From Oceanococcus sp041624435 (GTDB taxonomy: Bacteria > Pseudomonadota > Gammaproteobacteria > Nevskiales > Oceanococcaceae): DNA of 28,508 bases. Positions 7,612 to 15,740 of this stretch are shown here, piece after piece. The notes below the pieces were generated by a model. That model had not been told where the DNA came from. It worked only from the letters and a program-made list of their open reading frames with translations, and made no database searches. Numbering within the stretch: position 1 is the first letter of the stretch; each line of letters starts with the position of its first letter. The stretch spans positions 1 to 28,508 of the forward strand of contig JBFJVB010000029.1 of the NCBI GenBank assembly GCA_041624435.1, read 5' to 3'. A program made the translations under genes and the position numbers.

Positions 7612-9486
7612 ATGAGATTGATCCTGGCAGGTCTATTGGCTCTGGGTGTGGCCATGACGGCCCAGGCCGATGCCCAGGAGGCCCATGCGCGTTACGCGCA
7701 GGAACTGCAGCGCCTTGGGCCATCCACCGCAGGCGACTCTGGAACTCTGGCGCGTTTGACGGGTCGCTCCAGCACGTCGTTGCGCGGCTTGAGCGCGGGC
7801 GAACGTCTCGCGGCCTTGCTCAATGCCCACTGGGCCTGGTCGATGCAGATAACGCCGGAATCCGCGACCTTCACCGGATTCCCCGGCCAGAACCAACGCT
7901 GGTCGGATTATTCTCTGGCCGCGCAGGAGCCGGTTCGGAAACTGGAGAAGCTCAGCCTGCGCGTTGCGCAGGACATTGCGCCCGAGCGGCTGAGCCGGGG
8001 GGAACGTTTGAATCTGGAGCTGTTCATCCATGGGCTGAACTCCCGGGTCGACGGCCATGCCTTCCCGCAGGAGCTCCTGCCGCTGAATCAGATGTATGGG
8101 GCCCATTTGAGCCTGCCGCAGGTCCTGGGCGCGATGCCGCTGTTCAGCCGCCCGCAGGTCGAGGATTATCTGGCTCGTCTGGCAGGCATCCCCACGCTGA
8201 TCGAGCAGGTTATTGAGGCCCTGGAGGCCGGCTTGGACCAGGGCATCACGCCACCACGAATCACCCTGGCCAAGGTGCCGGATCAGGTGCGTGGTCTGGC
8301 GCCGGCCAAGCCGGCGGACAGTCCATTGCTCCAGCCCCTGTGGCGAATCGAGACCGATCTGGCGCAGGCGAGCCAGGCCCGCGACCGGGCCAGCACCGTG
8401 TATACGGAGCAGATTCGCCCTGCGCTGCAGCGCCTGGTGGACTACCTGGAGCGGCAGTATCTGCCCGGAGCCCGATCCAGCACCGCCTTGAGTGCCTTGC
8501 CGAACGGCAGACCCTGGTATGCCTGGTTGGTGCAGGCGATGACCACAACGGAGCTGAGCCCGAAAGAAATTCACGCCATCGGCCTGGCCGAGGTGGTCCG
8601 GCTGAATCGGGAAATGCGTCAGGTGATGCGCGAGCTGGATTATCGCGGCACCGATGTCCCCGCCTTTGTCGCCAGGCTGAAGAGCGATCGCAGCCAGTTC
8701 TACACCCGCGCAGAGGAACTGCTGCGCGATTATCGGGCCCTGGCCAAGCAGGCGGATGGTGGTCTGGTCAAATTGTTCAAGCAGTACCCATCCCTGCCGT
8801 ACGCGGTTGAACCGATTCCGGAGTATGCGGCCGCCGGCAGCCCGGTGGCCTATTATCTGCCCGGCTCCGCCGACAATGGCCGGCCCGGCACGTTCTTCGT
8901 CAATACCCTGCGTTTGTCCGACGCGCCCAAGTATGAAATGCAGGCCCTGCTGCTGCACGAAGCCGTGCCGGGGCATCATTTCCAGCTGGCCCTGGCCCAG
9001 GAGCAGTCGGGATTGCCGGAGTTCCGGCGCCATGCCCGCTTCACCGCGTTTATCGAGGGCTGGGGCCTGTATGCCGAGAGTCTCGGTCCGCAGCTGGGTT
9101 TTTACCAGACTCCGCAAAGCCGTTTCGGCGCCCTGAGTTTCGAGATGTGGCGTGCGGTGCGTCTGGTCGTGGATACCGGGATGCACGCCATGGGCTGGTC
9201 GCGTCAGCAGGCGATTGATTATTTCCGGCGGCACACGGGGCAGCCTCTGCCGCGCATTGAGACCGAGGTGGACCGCTATCTGGTGATCCCTGGCCAGGCT
9301 CTGGCGTACAAGATGGGCCAGTTGAAAATTCAGGGCTTGCGCGAAAACGCCAAACAGCAACTTGGCGAGCGCTTCGAGCTGCGGGAATTCCATGGCGCCG
9401 TATTGCGCAATGGCGCTTTGCCATTACAGATTCTGGAGCAGCAGATAGATCTGTGGCTTGCTCAACAACGGGCTGAAACTCGATGA
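7612..9486 (+). CDS. DUF885 family secreted zinc metallopeptidase
   Basis: 624-residue DUF885 protein, a family regarded as zinc-dependent peptidases. A signal peptide (MRLILAGLL..., to about residue 20) points to the periplasm; there is no lipobox. The metal-binding signature HEAVPGHH lies at residues 449-456, and the downstream FIEGWGLYAESL matches the conserved second motif with a probable third metal ligand Glu. The ATG at 7612 is preferred to the one at 7597, which overlaps marC and would put charged residues ahead of the signal peptide. Its stop overlaps the oppA start by four bases, a strong hint that its products are substrates of the peptide importer that follows. Substrate preference cannot be read from sequence. 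Confidence 0.85.
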   Translation: MRLILAGLLALGVAMTAQADAQEAHARYAQELQRLGPSTAGDSGTLARLTGRSSTSLRGLSAGERLAALLNAHWAWSMQITPESATFTGFPGQNQRWSDYSLAAQEPVRKLEKLSLRVAQDIAPERLSRGERLNLELFIHGLNSRVDGHAFPQELLPLNQMYGAHLSLPQVLGAMPLFSRPQVEDYLARLAGIPTLIEQVIEALEAGLDQGITPPRITLAKVPDQVRGLAPAKPADSPLLQPLWRIETDLAQASQARDRASTVYTEQIRPALQRLVDYLERQYLPGARSSTALSALPNGRPWYAWLVQAMTTTELSPKEIHAIGLAEVVRLNREMRQVMRELDYRGTDVPAFVARLKSDRSQFYTRAEELLRDYRALAKQADGGLVKLFKQYPSLPYAVEPIPEYAAAGSPVAYYLPGSADNGRPGTFFVNTLRLSDAPKYEMQALLLHEAVPGHHFQLALAQEQSGLPEFRRHARFTAFIEGWGLYAESLGPQLGFYQTPQSRFGALSFEMWRAVRLVVDTGMHAMGWSRQQAIDYFRRHTGQPLPRIETEVDRYLVIPGQALAYKMGQLKIQGLRENAKQQLGERFELREFHGAVLRNGALPLQILEQQIDLWLAQQRAETR

Positions 9487-11090
9487 AAACACTCACTAGA
9501 GCGGCCTGGGCTGCGGTGCTGACGCTGACGACCAGCGCATTCGCGGCGCAAAGCGAAGAAAAGCTGGCCGCCGAACAGATACTGCATCTGGGTAATGGCG
9601 CCGAGCCGCAAACCCTGGACCCGCACAAGGCCGAAGGCGTGCCCTCGTCGAATATCATGCGGGACCTGTATGAGGGCCTCACGTCCGAGGCGCCCGACGG
9701 CTCTCTGATCCCGGGGGCGGCCGAGCGCTGGGAGATCAGCAAGGACGGCAAGGTGTATACCTTCTATTTGCGTCGCAACGCCCGCTGGTCGAATGGTGAT
9801 CCGGTGGTGGCGGCGGATTTTGTCGCGGGACTGCGCCGCAGCGTTGATCCCAAGACCCTGTCGCACTACTCGCAGATTCTGTCCTCCATCGTCAACGCTG
9901 AAGCGGTTACGGCCGGCCGCGTGCCGCCGGAAGAGCTGGGCGTGACGGCCCTGGATGAGCACACCCTGGAGATTCGTCTGAAGGCGCCCACGCCCTATTT
10001 CCTCGGCCTGCTGAATCATTCCTCCACCTTCCCGATCAACCGCCGGTCTTTCGCCGAGCACGGCGCGCGGTTCACCCGGCTGGGCAATCTGGTCTCCAAC
10101 GGCGCTTTCCAGCTCACGGACTGGGTGGTCCAGTCGCATATCCGGCTGGACCGCAATCCGCTCTACTGGGACAATGCCAGAAACGTGATCGACGCCGTCT
10201 ACTATCATGCGACCGAAGATCAGTCCTCCGAGTTGAAGCGTTATCGGGCGGGTGAACTGCACTGGACCAACGAGGTGCCCCTGAATCAGGTGAGCTGGAT
10301 TCGGGAAAACCTCCCCGATGAGTTCCAGATCAATACCTATCTGGGGACCTATTACTACGGGTTCAATCTGACCAAGCCCCCGTTCAAGGACAACAAGGCC
10401 CTGCGTCGCGCGCTGACGATGGCGATTGATCGCGAGATCCTGGTGAACAAGGTGACCCGTCTGGGCGAACAGCCGGCCTATGGCTGGGTGCCCCCCGGCA
10501 TCTATAATTACACCGCGCAGCGCCCCGCCTGGGCGGACTGGCCCCGTGACAAGCAGCTGGCCGAGGCGCGACGCCTGTATGCGCAGGCGGGTTATGGCCC
10601 GGACAAGCCCCTGCACATCGAGCTGCGCTACAACACCAGCGAGAATCACAAGAAGGTGGCCGTGGCGCTGGCCGCGATGCTCAAGCAGGCGCTGGGGGTG
10701 CGGGTCAATCTGATCAATGAGGAATGGAAGGTCTTCCTCGAAACCCGCAAGCAAAAACGCATCACCCAGCTGTTCCGCGCCGGCTGGATTGGCGACTACA
10801 ACGATGCCTATACCTTCGCCGAGCTGATGTATTCCAAGCACGGCATCAATGATCCGGGGTATAACAACCCGGCCTATGATCGCCTGCTGCAGGAAGCGGC
10901 GGTTGAGGGCGATTTTGACCGGCGCAGGGAAATCCTTGAAGAGGCCGAACGCCTATTGATCGACGATCAACCGGTTATGCCGATCTACTACTATGTGAGC
11001 AAACGCATGGTGAAGCCTTACCTGGCGGGTTATAAGCCCAACATCATGGATCATCACTACAGCAAGAACATGCGCCTGCTGGCGCACTAA
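9483..11090 (+). CDS. oppA: Oligopeptide ABC transporter periplasmic binding protein
   Basis: 535-residue solute-binding protein of the SBP_bac_5 (OppA/MppA) family. It has a signal peptide ending near AFA (about residue 20), then the typical opening with GNGAEPQTLDPHKAEG and RDLYEGLTSEAPDGSLIPGAAERWE, the lobe with NLTKPPFKDNKALRRALTMAIDRE, and the C-terminal DEQPVMPIYYY-like segment. It captures peptides in the periplasm for OppBCDF. It overlaps the peptidase gene by four bases. The Opp assignment rests on similarity to OppA and on the complete set of opp genes; dipeptide or murein-peptide specificity is possible. Confidence 0.9.
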   Translation: MKTLTRAAWAAVLTLTTSAFAAQSEEKLAAEQILHLGNGAEPQTLDPHKAEGVPSSNIMRDLYEGLTSEAPDGSLIPGAAERWEISKDGKVYTFYLRRNARWSNGDPVVAADFVAGLRRSVDPKTLSHYSQILSSIVNAEAVTAGRVPPEELGVTALDEHTLEIRLKAPTPYFLGLLNHSSTFPINRRSFAEHGARFTRLGNLVSNGAFQLTDWVVQSHIRLDRNPLYWDNARNVIDAVYYHATEDQSSELKRYRAGELHWTNEVPLNQVSWIRENLPDEFQINTYLGTYYYGFNLTKPPFKDNKALRRALTMAIDREILVNKVTRLGEQPAYGWVPPGIYNYTAQRPAWADWPRDKQLAEARRLYAQAGYGPDKPLHIELRYNTSENHKKVAVALAAMLKQALGVRVNLINEEWKVFLETRKQKRITQLFRAGWIGDYNDAYTFAELMYSKHGINDPGYNNPAYDRLLQEAAVEGDFDRRREILEEAERLLIDDQPVMPIYYYVSKRMVKPYLAGYKPNIMDHHYSKNMRLLAH

Positions 11091-11133
11091 GGAGACCGAC
11101 GAAACTCGTTGTCAGACGACTTTTGCCCACACC

Positions 11134-12057
11134 ATGATTCAATACGCCATCAAGCGACTGCTCAGCGCGATTCCAACCTTATTGGTGCTGATCACGCTCG
11201 CATTTTTTATGATTCGAATCGCTCCTGGCGGGCCATTCGATACCGAAAAAGCCTTGCCGCCGGAAATCGAAGCCAATCTGAATGCGGCCTACCACCTCGA
11301 CGAACCCCTGATCCAGCAGTACGGTCGCTATCTGCTGCAGATCATCCAGGGTGATTTCGGACCGTCCTTTCAGTACAAGGATTTTACCGTCAACGAGCTG
11401 ATCGGTGCCGGATTCCCGGTGTCCCTGCAGATCGGCGGATATTCGATGTTGCTCGCGGTGCTGATCGGCAGCCTGTTCGGCATTATCGCCGCCCTGCGCC
11501 AGAATCAGGCGACGGATTACGCCGTGATGACGGTGGCGATGACCGGCATCTCGATCCCCAATTTCGTCGTCGCGCCGTTGTTGATTCTGTTGTTCGGCGT
11601 CGTCCTGGGCTGGCTGCCGGCAGGCGGCTGGGACGGGGACGGATTCGCCAAACTGGTGCTGCCCGTGATCGCCCTGGCCCTGCCGCAGATCGCCTATATC
11701 TCGCGCCTGATGCGCGGTAGCATGATCGAGGTTCTGCAAAGCAATTTCATTCGTACCGCCCGGGCCAAGGGCTTGCCGGAATATCGGATCATCTGGCGCC
11801 ATGCCTTGCGTCCCGCATTCTTGCCGGTGCTGTCCTATCTGGGGCCAGCCAGCGCCGCGGTGATTACCGGATCCGTCGTGATCGAGAAAATCTTTGGCAT
11901 CCCCGGCCTGGGCCGTTTCTTCGTGCAGGGCGCCCTGAACCGCGACTACACCCTGGTCATGGGGGTCGTGGTGTTCTACGGCATTCTGATCATCCTGTTC
12001 AATTTCATCGTCGATCTCCTCTACGGTGCGCTCGATCCCAAGGTGCGTTATGACTGA
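11134..12057 (+). CDS. oppB: Oligopeptide ABC transporter permease OppB
   Basis: 307-residue inner-membrane permease of the binding-protein-dependent transport family. It starts with the N-terminal segment MIQYAIKRLLSAIPTLLVLI typical of OppB, has about six membrane segments, and carries the coupling-loop pattern (EYRIIWRHALRPAFLPVLSY, about residues 214-233) that contacts the ATPases. It lies 43 bases after oppA and its end overlaps the oppC start by eight bases. Confidence 0.93.
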   Translation: MIQYAIKRLLSAIPTLLVLITLAFFMIRIAPGGPFDTEKALPPEIEANLNAAYHLDEPLIQQYGRYLLQIIQGDFGPSFQYKDFTVNELIGAGFPVSLQIGGYSMLLAVLIGSLFGIIAALRQNQATDYAVMTVAMTGISIPNFVVAPLLILLFGVVLGWLPAGGWDGDGFAKLVLPVIALALPQIAYISRLMRGSMIEVLQSNFIRTARAKGLPEYRIIWRHALRPAFLPVLSYLGPASAAVITGSVVIEKIFGIPGLGRFFVQGALNRDYTLVMGVVVFYGILIILFNFIVDLLYGALDPKVRYD

Positions 12058-12940
12058 GGCCAGCTCCGTGAGCCAAACTCTGCCGGAAGTCGCCGGGCGC
12101 AGCCTGTGGTACGACGCCTGGCGTCGGCTCGGCAAGAACAAGGCGGCGCTCACGGCCGGCGCCATCCTGCTGCTGATGACCCTGACCGTGCTGTTTGGTC
12201 CCCTGCTGTCACCCTATGATTTCGATTACACCGACTGGGACCATGTCTCGGAAGGCCCGAATCTGGAGAATCAGCATTATTTCGGCACCGATGGGGTGGG
12301 GCGCGACCTGTTTGTGCGGACGCTGCACGGCGGGCGGATTTCCTTGTTGATCGGCATCGTGGCCACCCTGGTGAGCCTGATCATCGGTATCTCCTATGGC
12401 GCGACCGCCGGTTATCTGGGGGGGCGGGTCGACAATCTGATGATGCGGATCGTGGATATTCTGTATGCCATGCCTTTCATGTTCTTCGTGATCTTGCTGA
12501 TGGTGTTTTTCGGCCGCAATATCCTGCTGATCTTTATCGCCATCGGCGCGATCAACTGGCTGGACATGGCACGTATCGTGCGCGGCCAGACGATTTCCCT
12601 GAAACAGCGGGAATTCATCGAGGCCGCGGTGGCCTGCGGGGTGTCGACCCCGCGCATCATTTTCAAGCATATCGTGCCCAATTTACTGGGCGTGGTGATC
12701 GTCTACGTGACCTTGACCATTCCGCAGGTGATCCTGGTTGAATCCTTCCTCAGCTTCCTCGGCCTGGGGGTTCAGGAGCCTTTCACCAGCTGGGGCGCCT
12801 TGGTCAATGAAGGGGCACAGGAAATGGAATCGGCCTTGTGGATGCTGGTGTTTCCTGCGAGTTTTCTGGCCATGACGCTGTTTTGTTTCAATTTCATCGG
12901 CGATGGTTTGCGCGATGCACTCGATCCCAAGGATCGCTAG
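12050..12940 (+). CDS. oppC: Oligopeptide ABC transporter permease OppC
   Basis: 296-residue permease of the OppC type, partner of OppB. It has an N-terminal cytoplasmic stretch with RSLWYDAWRRLGKNKAAL, a first membrane segment, a periplasmic loop with YFGTDGVGRDLFVR that is characteristic of DppC/OppC, then five further segments and the coupling loop near PRIIFKHIVPNLLGVV. The ATG at 12050 lies inside the end of oppB; the GTG at 12026 is an unlikely start because it would deepen the overlap. Confidence 0.93.
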   Translation: MTEASSVSQTLPEVAGRSLWYDAWRRLGKNKAALTAGAILLLMTLTVLFGPLLSPYDFDYTDWDHVSEGPNLENQHYFGTDGVGRDLFVRTLHGGRISLLIGIVATLVSLIIGISYGATAGYLGGRVDNLMMRIVDILYAMPFMFFVILLMVFFGRNILLIFIAIGAINWLDMARIVRGQTISLKQREFIEAAVACGVSTPRIIFKHIVPNLLGVVIVYVTLTIPQVILVESFLSFLGLGVQEPFTSWGALVNEGAQEMESALWMLVFPASFLAMTLFCFNFIGDGLRDALDPKDR

Positions 12941-12950
12941 GAGAGCGCCG

Positions 12951-13925
12951 ATGGAAAACATACTTCAAGTGCACAATCTGTCCGTTCGCTTCAAGACCCA
13001 GGATGGCGAGGTCGAAGCGGTCAGCGGAGTCAATTTCAGCCTGGCCAAGGGCGAGACCCTGGGCATCGTCGGCGAGTCCGGTTCGGGCAAGAGTCAGACG
13101 GTGTTGGCGATCATGGGTTTGCTGGCCGGTAACGGTCAGGCCAGCGGCAAAGTGGTGTTTCAAGGCCGCGATTTGCTGAGCATGCCGGCCAAGCAGCTGA
13201 ACCAGGTTCGGGGCGCATCGATCGGGATGATCTTTCAGGACCCGATGACCTCCCTGAATCCGTACATGCGCATCAGCGAGCAGTTGACCGAGTCGCTGAT
13301 ACTGCACCGCGGCATGTCGAAACGCGATGCCCTGGCGCGCGCCATCGAAGTGCTGGACGCGGTGCATATTCCCGATGCCCGGAGCCGGGTGCATTACTAT
13401 CCGCATGAGTTTTCCGGCGGCATGCGCCAGCGGGTGATGATTGCGATGGCGCTGCTGTGTCGACCGGAGCTGATCATCGCCGATGAGCCGACCACCGCCC
13501 TGGATGTCACGGTCCAGGCTCAGATATTGAACCTGCTCAAGGAGTTGCGTGATGATTTCGGCGTCGGCATCGTGCTGATCACCCATGATCTGGGGGTGGT
13601 GGCAGGGCTGTGCGACCATGTGATGGTCATGTATGGCGGGCAGGTGATGGAATACGCCACCCTGGATCAGATTTTCAGCCAGGCCTCGCATCCGTATACC
13701 CGGGGCCTGCTGCGTTCGGTGCCGCGGCTGGATGATGCCGGCGCCAGTGCCTTACAGACCATTCCCGGCAATCCGCCGGACCTGGTTCATTTGCCACCCG
13801 GTTGTCCGTTTGAGCCGCGTTGTTCCGATCGTATCGAGCGTTGTGGAAAGGAGCGACCGCTCTTGCAGTTCGGCCATGATGGCGTGGCCCGTGCCTGCCA
13901 CGTGTTGCCGGAGGAGCTGGCATGA
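12951..13925 (+). CDS. oppD: Oligopeptide ABC transporter ATP-binding protein OppD
   Basis: 324-residue ABC ATPase with Walker A GESGSGKSQ (about residues 41-49), signature FSGGMRQRV (about 154) and Walker B with IADEPTTALD (about 176-185). The C-terminal oligopeptide/dipeptide transporter domain carries the PGCPFEPRC cysteine motif. It powers peptide import with OppF. AGGAGAG lies a few bases before the ATG at 12951. The stop overlaps oppF by four bases (ATGA). Confidence 0.94.
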   Translation: MENILQVHNLSVRFKTQDGEVEAVSGVNFSLAKGETLGIVGESGSGKSQTVLAIMGLLAGNGQASGKVVFQGRDLLSMPAKQLNQVRGASIGMIFQDPMTSLNPYMRISEQLTESLILHRGMSKRDALARAIEVLDAVHIPDARSRVHYYPHEFSGGMRQRVMIAMALLCRPELIIADEPTTALDVTVQAQILNLLKELRDDFGVGIVLITHDLGVVAGLCDHVMVMYGGQVMEYATLDQIFSQASHPYTRGLLRSVPRLDDAGASALQTIPGNPPDLVHLPPGCPFEPRCSDRIERCGKERPLLQFGHDGVARACHVLPEELA

Positions 13926-14899
13926 CGAAGGCTTTGCTGAAATTGCAGGACGTGCATGTGCATTTCCCGATTCCCCAGGGGCTGTTCAAGCCGCCGGCCA
14001 TGCTCAAGGCGGTGGATGGCGTCAGTCTGGAGGTTGAAGCCGGGACCACTCTGGGCGTCGTGGGCGAATCCGGCTGCGGCAAGTCGACTCTGGCCAGGGC
14101 TATTCTGGGTATCCATCCGCCCACCCACGGTGAAGTCTATCTGGACGGTCAGGCCCTGGGTGAACTGGACAAGCCGGCCATGCGCGCGCTGCGCAAACGC
14201 ATGCAGATCGTGTTTCAGGATCCCCTGGCGTCGTTGAATCCGCGGATGACCATCGGCGAGGCCATCGCTGAGCCGTTGCGGGTATTTTTCCCCGAGCTTT
14301 CCCAGGCGGATCGCAAACGCAAAGTGCAATCCGCCCTGGATCTGGTGGGTCTGCTGAAGAACCAGATCAACCGCTATCCCCATGAATTTTCCGGCGGACA
14401 GTGCCAGCGGGTAGGCATTGCGCGCGCACTGGTTGTCGAGCCCGACCTGCTGCTGTGTGATGAGCCGGTCAGCGCCCTGGATGTGTCCATTCAGGCCCAG
14501 ATCGTCAATCTGCTGATGGATCTGAAACAGGAAATGGGTCTGACCATGGTGTTCATTGCGCATGACCTGTCGGTGGTGCGACATATCAGCGATCGGGTCA
14601 TGGTGATGTACCTGGGCAAGGTGGCCGAGCAGGCCGATCGGGACAATCTGTACAATGCACCGTCCCACCCCTATACACAGGCCTTGATCCAGTCCGTTCC
14701 GGTGCCCGATCCCGCAGTGGAGCGAGCCAAGGTTGCGGCACCGCTGAGCGGAGATTTACCGTCACCGCTCAACCCACCTTCCGGTTGCACGTTTCGTACT
14801 CGCTGCCCCATCGCGGCCCCGCGCTGCGCTGAGGAAGTGCCGAAACTGCGACCACAGCATGATGGCACCGGTTTGGTAGCCTGTCATTTTGCCCAGTAG
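13922..14899 (+). CDS. oppF: Oligopeptide ABC transporter ATP-binding protein OppF
   Basis: 325-residue ABC ATPase, the second nucleotide-binding subunit. Walker A is GESGCGKST (about residue 48), the signature FSGGQCQRV (about 156) and Walker B ends in CDEPVSALD (about 179-187). The C-terminal extension has the CTFRTRCP cysteine motif shared with OppD. It is last in the opp gene order and is followed by a hairpin that may end the operon. Confidence 0.94.
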   Translation: MTKALLKLQDVHVHFPIPQGLFKPPAMLKAVDGVSLEVEAGTTLGVVGESGCGKSTLARAILGIHPPTHGEVYLDGQALGELDKPAMRALRKRMQIVFQDPLASLNPRMTIGEAIAEPLRVFFPELSQADRKRKVQSALDLVGLLKNQINRYPHEFSGGQCQRVGIARALVVEPDLLLCDEPVSALDVSIQAQIVNLLMDLKQEMGLTMVFIAHDLSVVRHISDRVMVMYLGKVAEQADRDNLYNAPSHPYTQALIQSVPVPDPAVERAKVAAPLSGDLPSPLNPPSGCTFRTRCPIAAPRCAEEVPKLRPQHDGTGLVACHFAQ

Positions 14900-14916
14900 T
14901 GGCGCCAGTGGCGCCA
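14900..14916 (+). terminator. Possible terminator after oppF
   Basis: TGGCGCC (14900-14906) and GGCGCCA (14910-14916) form a perfect 7-bp stem with a 3-base loop directly after the oppF stop, followed by TCTGATTT. The T-run is poor, so termination may be partial. Confidence 0.45.
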
Positions 14917-14966
14917 TCTGATTTAAAGTTAGCAACAAAATTCTATTTACTTCAGGGAGTTTCAGA

Positions 14967-15680
14967 ATGAAAAACAAAATGTTGGCAGGGCTTGCCTTGG
15001 CCGCGTTCAGTGGTGTTTCCGCGGCGGGTTCAGAAATCAATTTGGGGATGTCTTCGGAATATGTGTTCCGCGGCATAACCCAGTCCAATGGCGCGCAAGT
15101 CTGGGGCTCGATCGATTATTCCTTCGAGTCACTGGGCGTGTATACGGGTCTGTGGGTCTCCAACTCCGGTTTGGCGGGCAACGAAGAAGTCGACGCCTAT
15201 GTCGGCTATGCGCTGTCCCTGGGTAAAGACCTGTCCGTGGATGTCGGCGCGATTGGCTACTTCGATCCCAGCGCGGCCTCAAGTGCGGTTGGCAGCAATA
15301 GCAGCGAAGCCTATCTGGGCGTGAATTGGCAGGCATTGAATGTCTACGCTTATTACAACTTCGGCTCCACTTCTGCCGATGAAGACGAGTTCACCTACGT
15401 CGAGACGAATTTCGGCCTGCCGGTTCTGGCTGATGCGAAGCTGCAAATGCACCTGGGTTATTTCCTGGGCTTGGGCGATTCCTACGATGCCCTGGCTGAC
15501 GACAACTACCTCGATTACGGCGTGAGCTTCGTCAAGGATTATGGCGATGCCGGTCAGGTTGCACTGGCGGTGAGCGCCACCACGATTGATGCCAATCACG
15601 GCCTGGCCGGTGTGTTTGGTGAAAGCGACCGTCCGCAGTTCACCGTGGGCTGGAGCCGGAGCTTTGGCGCTGCGTTCTAA
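14967..15680 (+). CDS. TorF/Gcw_chp family putative outer-membrane porin-like protein (copy 2)
   Basis: 237-residue exported protein, second TorF-family member in the window. A signal peptide ends near SAA (about residue 20). The motif SSEYVFRG at residues 29-36 matches copy 1 (1151-1876), as do the following NGAQVWG and the alternating beta-strand pattern ending in FTVGWSRSFGAAF. A GGGAG sequence lies eight bases before the ATG. It appears monocistronic between the oppF hairpin and a strong terminator. Substrate and function are unknown. Confidence 0.86.
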   Translation: MKNKMLAGLALAAFSGVSAAGSEINLGMSSEYVFRGITQSNGAQVWGSIDYSFESLGVYTGLWVSNSGLAGNEEVDAYVGYALSLGKDLSVDVGAIGYFDPSAASSAVGSNSSEAYLGVNWQALNVYAYYNFGSTSADEDEFTYVETNFGLPVLADAKLQMHLGYFLGLGDSYDALADDNYLDYGVSFVKDYGDAGQVALAVSATTIDANHGLAGVFGESDRPQFTVGWSRSFGAAF

Positions 15681-15698
15681 GTCTTACCTGAGTTAATG

Positions 15699-15724
15699 AC
15701 AACGCCGGCTTCTGCCGGCGTTGT
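15699..15724. terminator. Bidirectional terminator between TorF copy 2 and comM
   Basis: Perfect 11-bp stem ACAACGCCGGC (15699-15709) / GCCGGCGTTGT (15714-15724) with loop TTCT, followed by TGTTTG on the + strand. It lies between two convergent genes and can serve both. Confidence 0.82.
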
Positions 15725-15740
15725 TGTTTGAGCCCGCGGC

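Noticed and set aside
7633..9393. 586-codon minus-strand open frame opposite the DUF885 gene
   Set aside because: It is a shadow of the peptidase frame, which has a signal peptide, metal motif and family match; the antisense product is low in recognisable structure.
9462..10841. 459-codon minus-strand open frame opposite oppA
   Set aside because: Shadow of oppA; no motif, and composition typical of antisense GC-rich reading.
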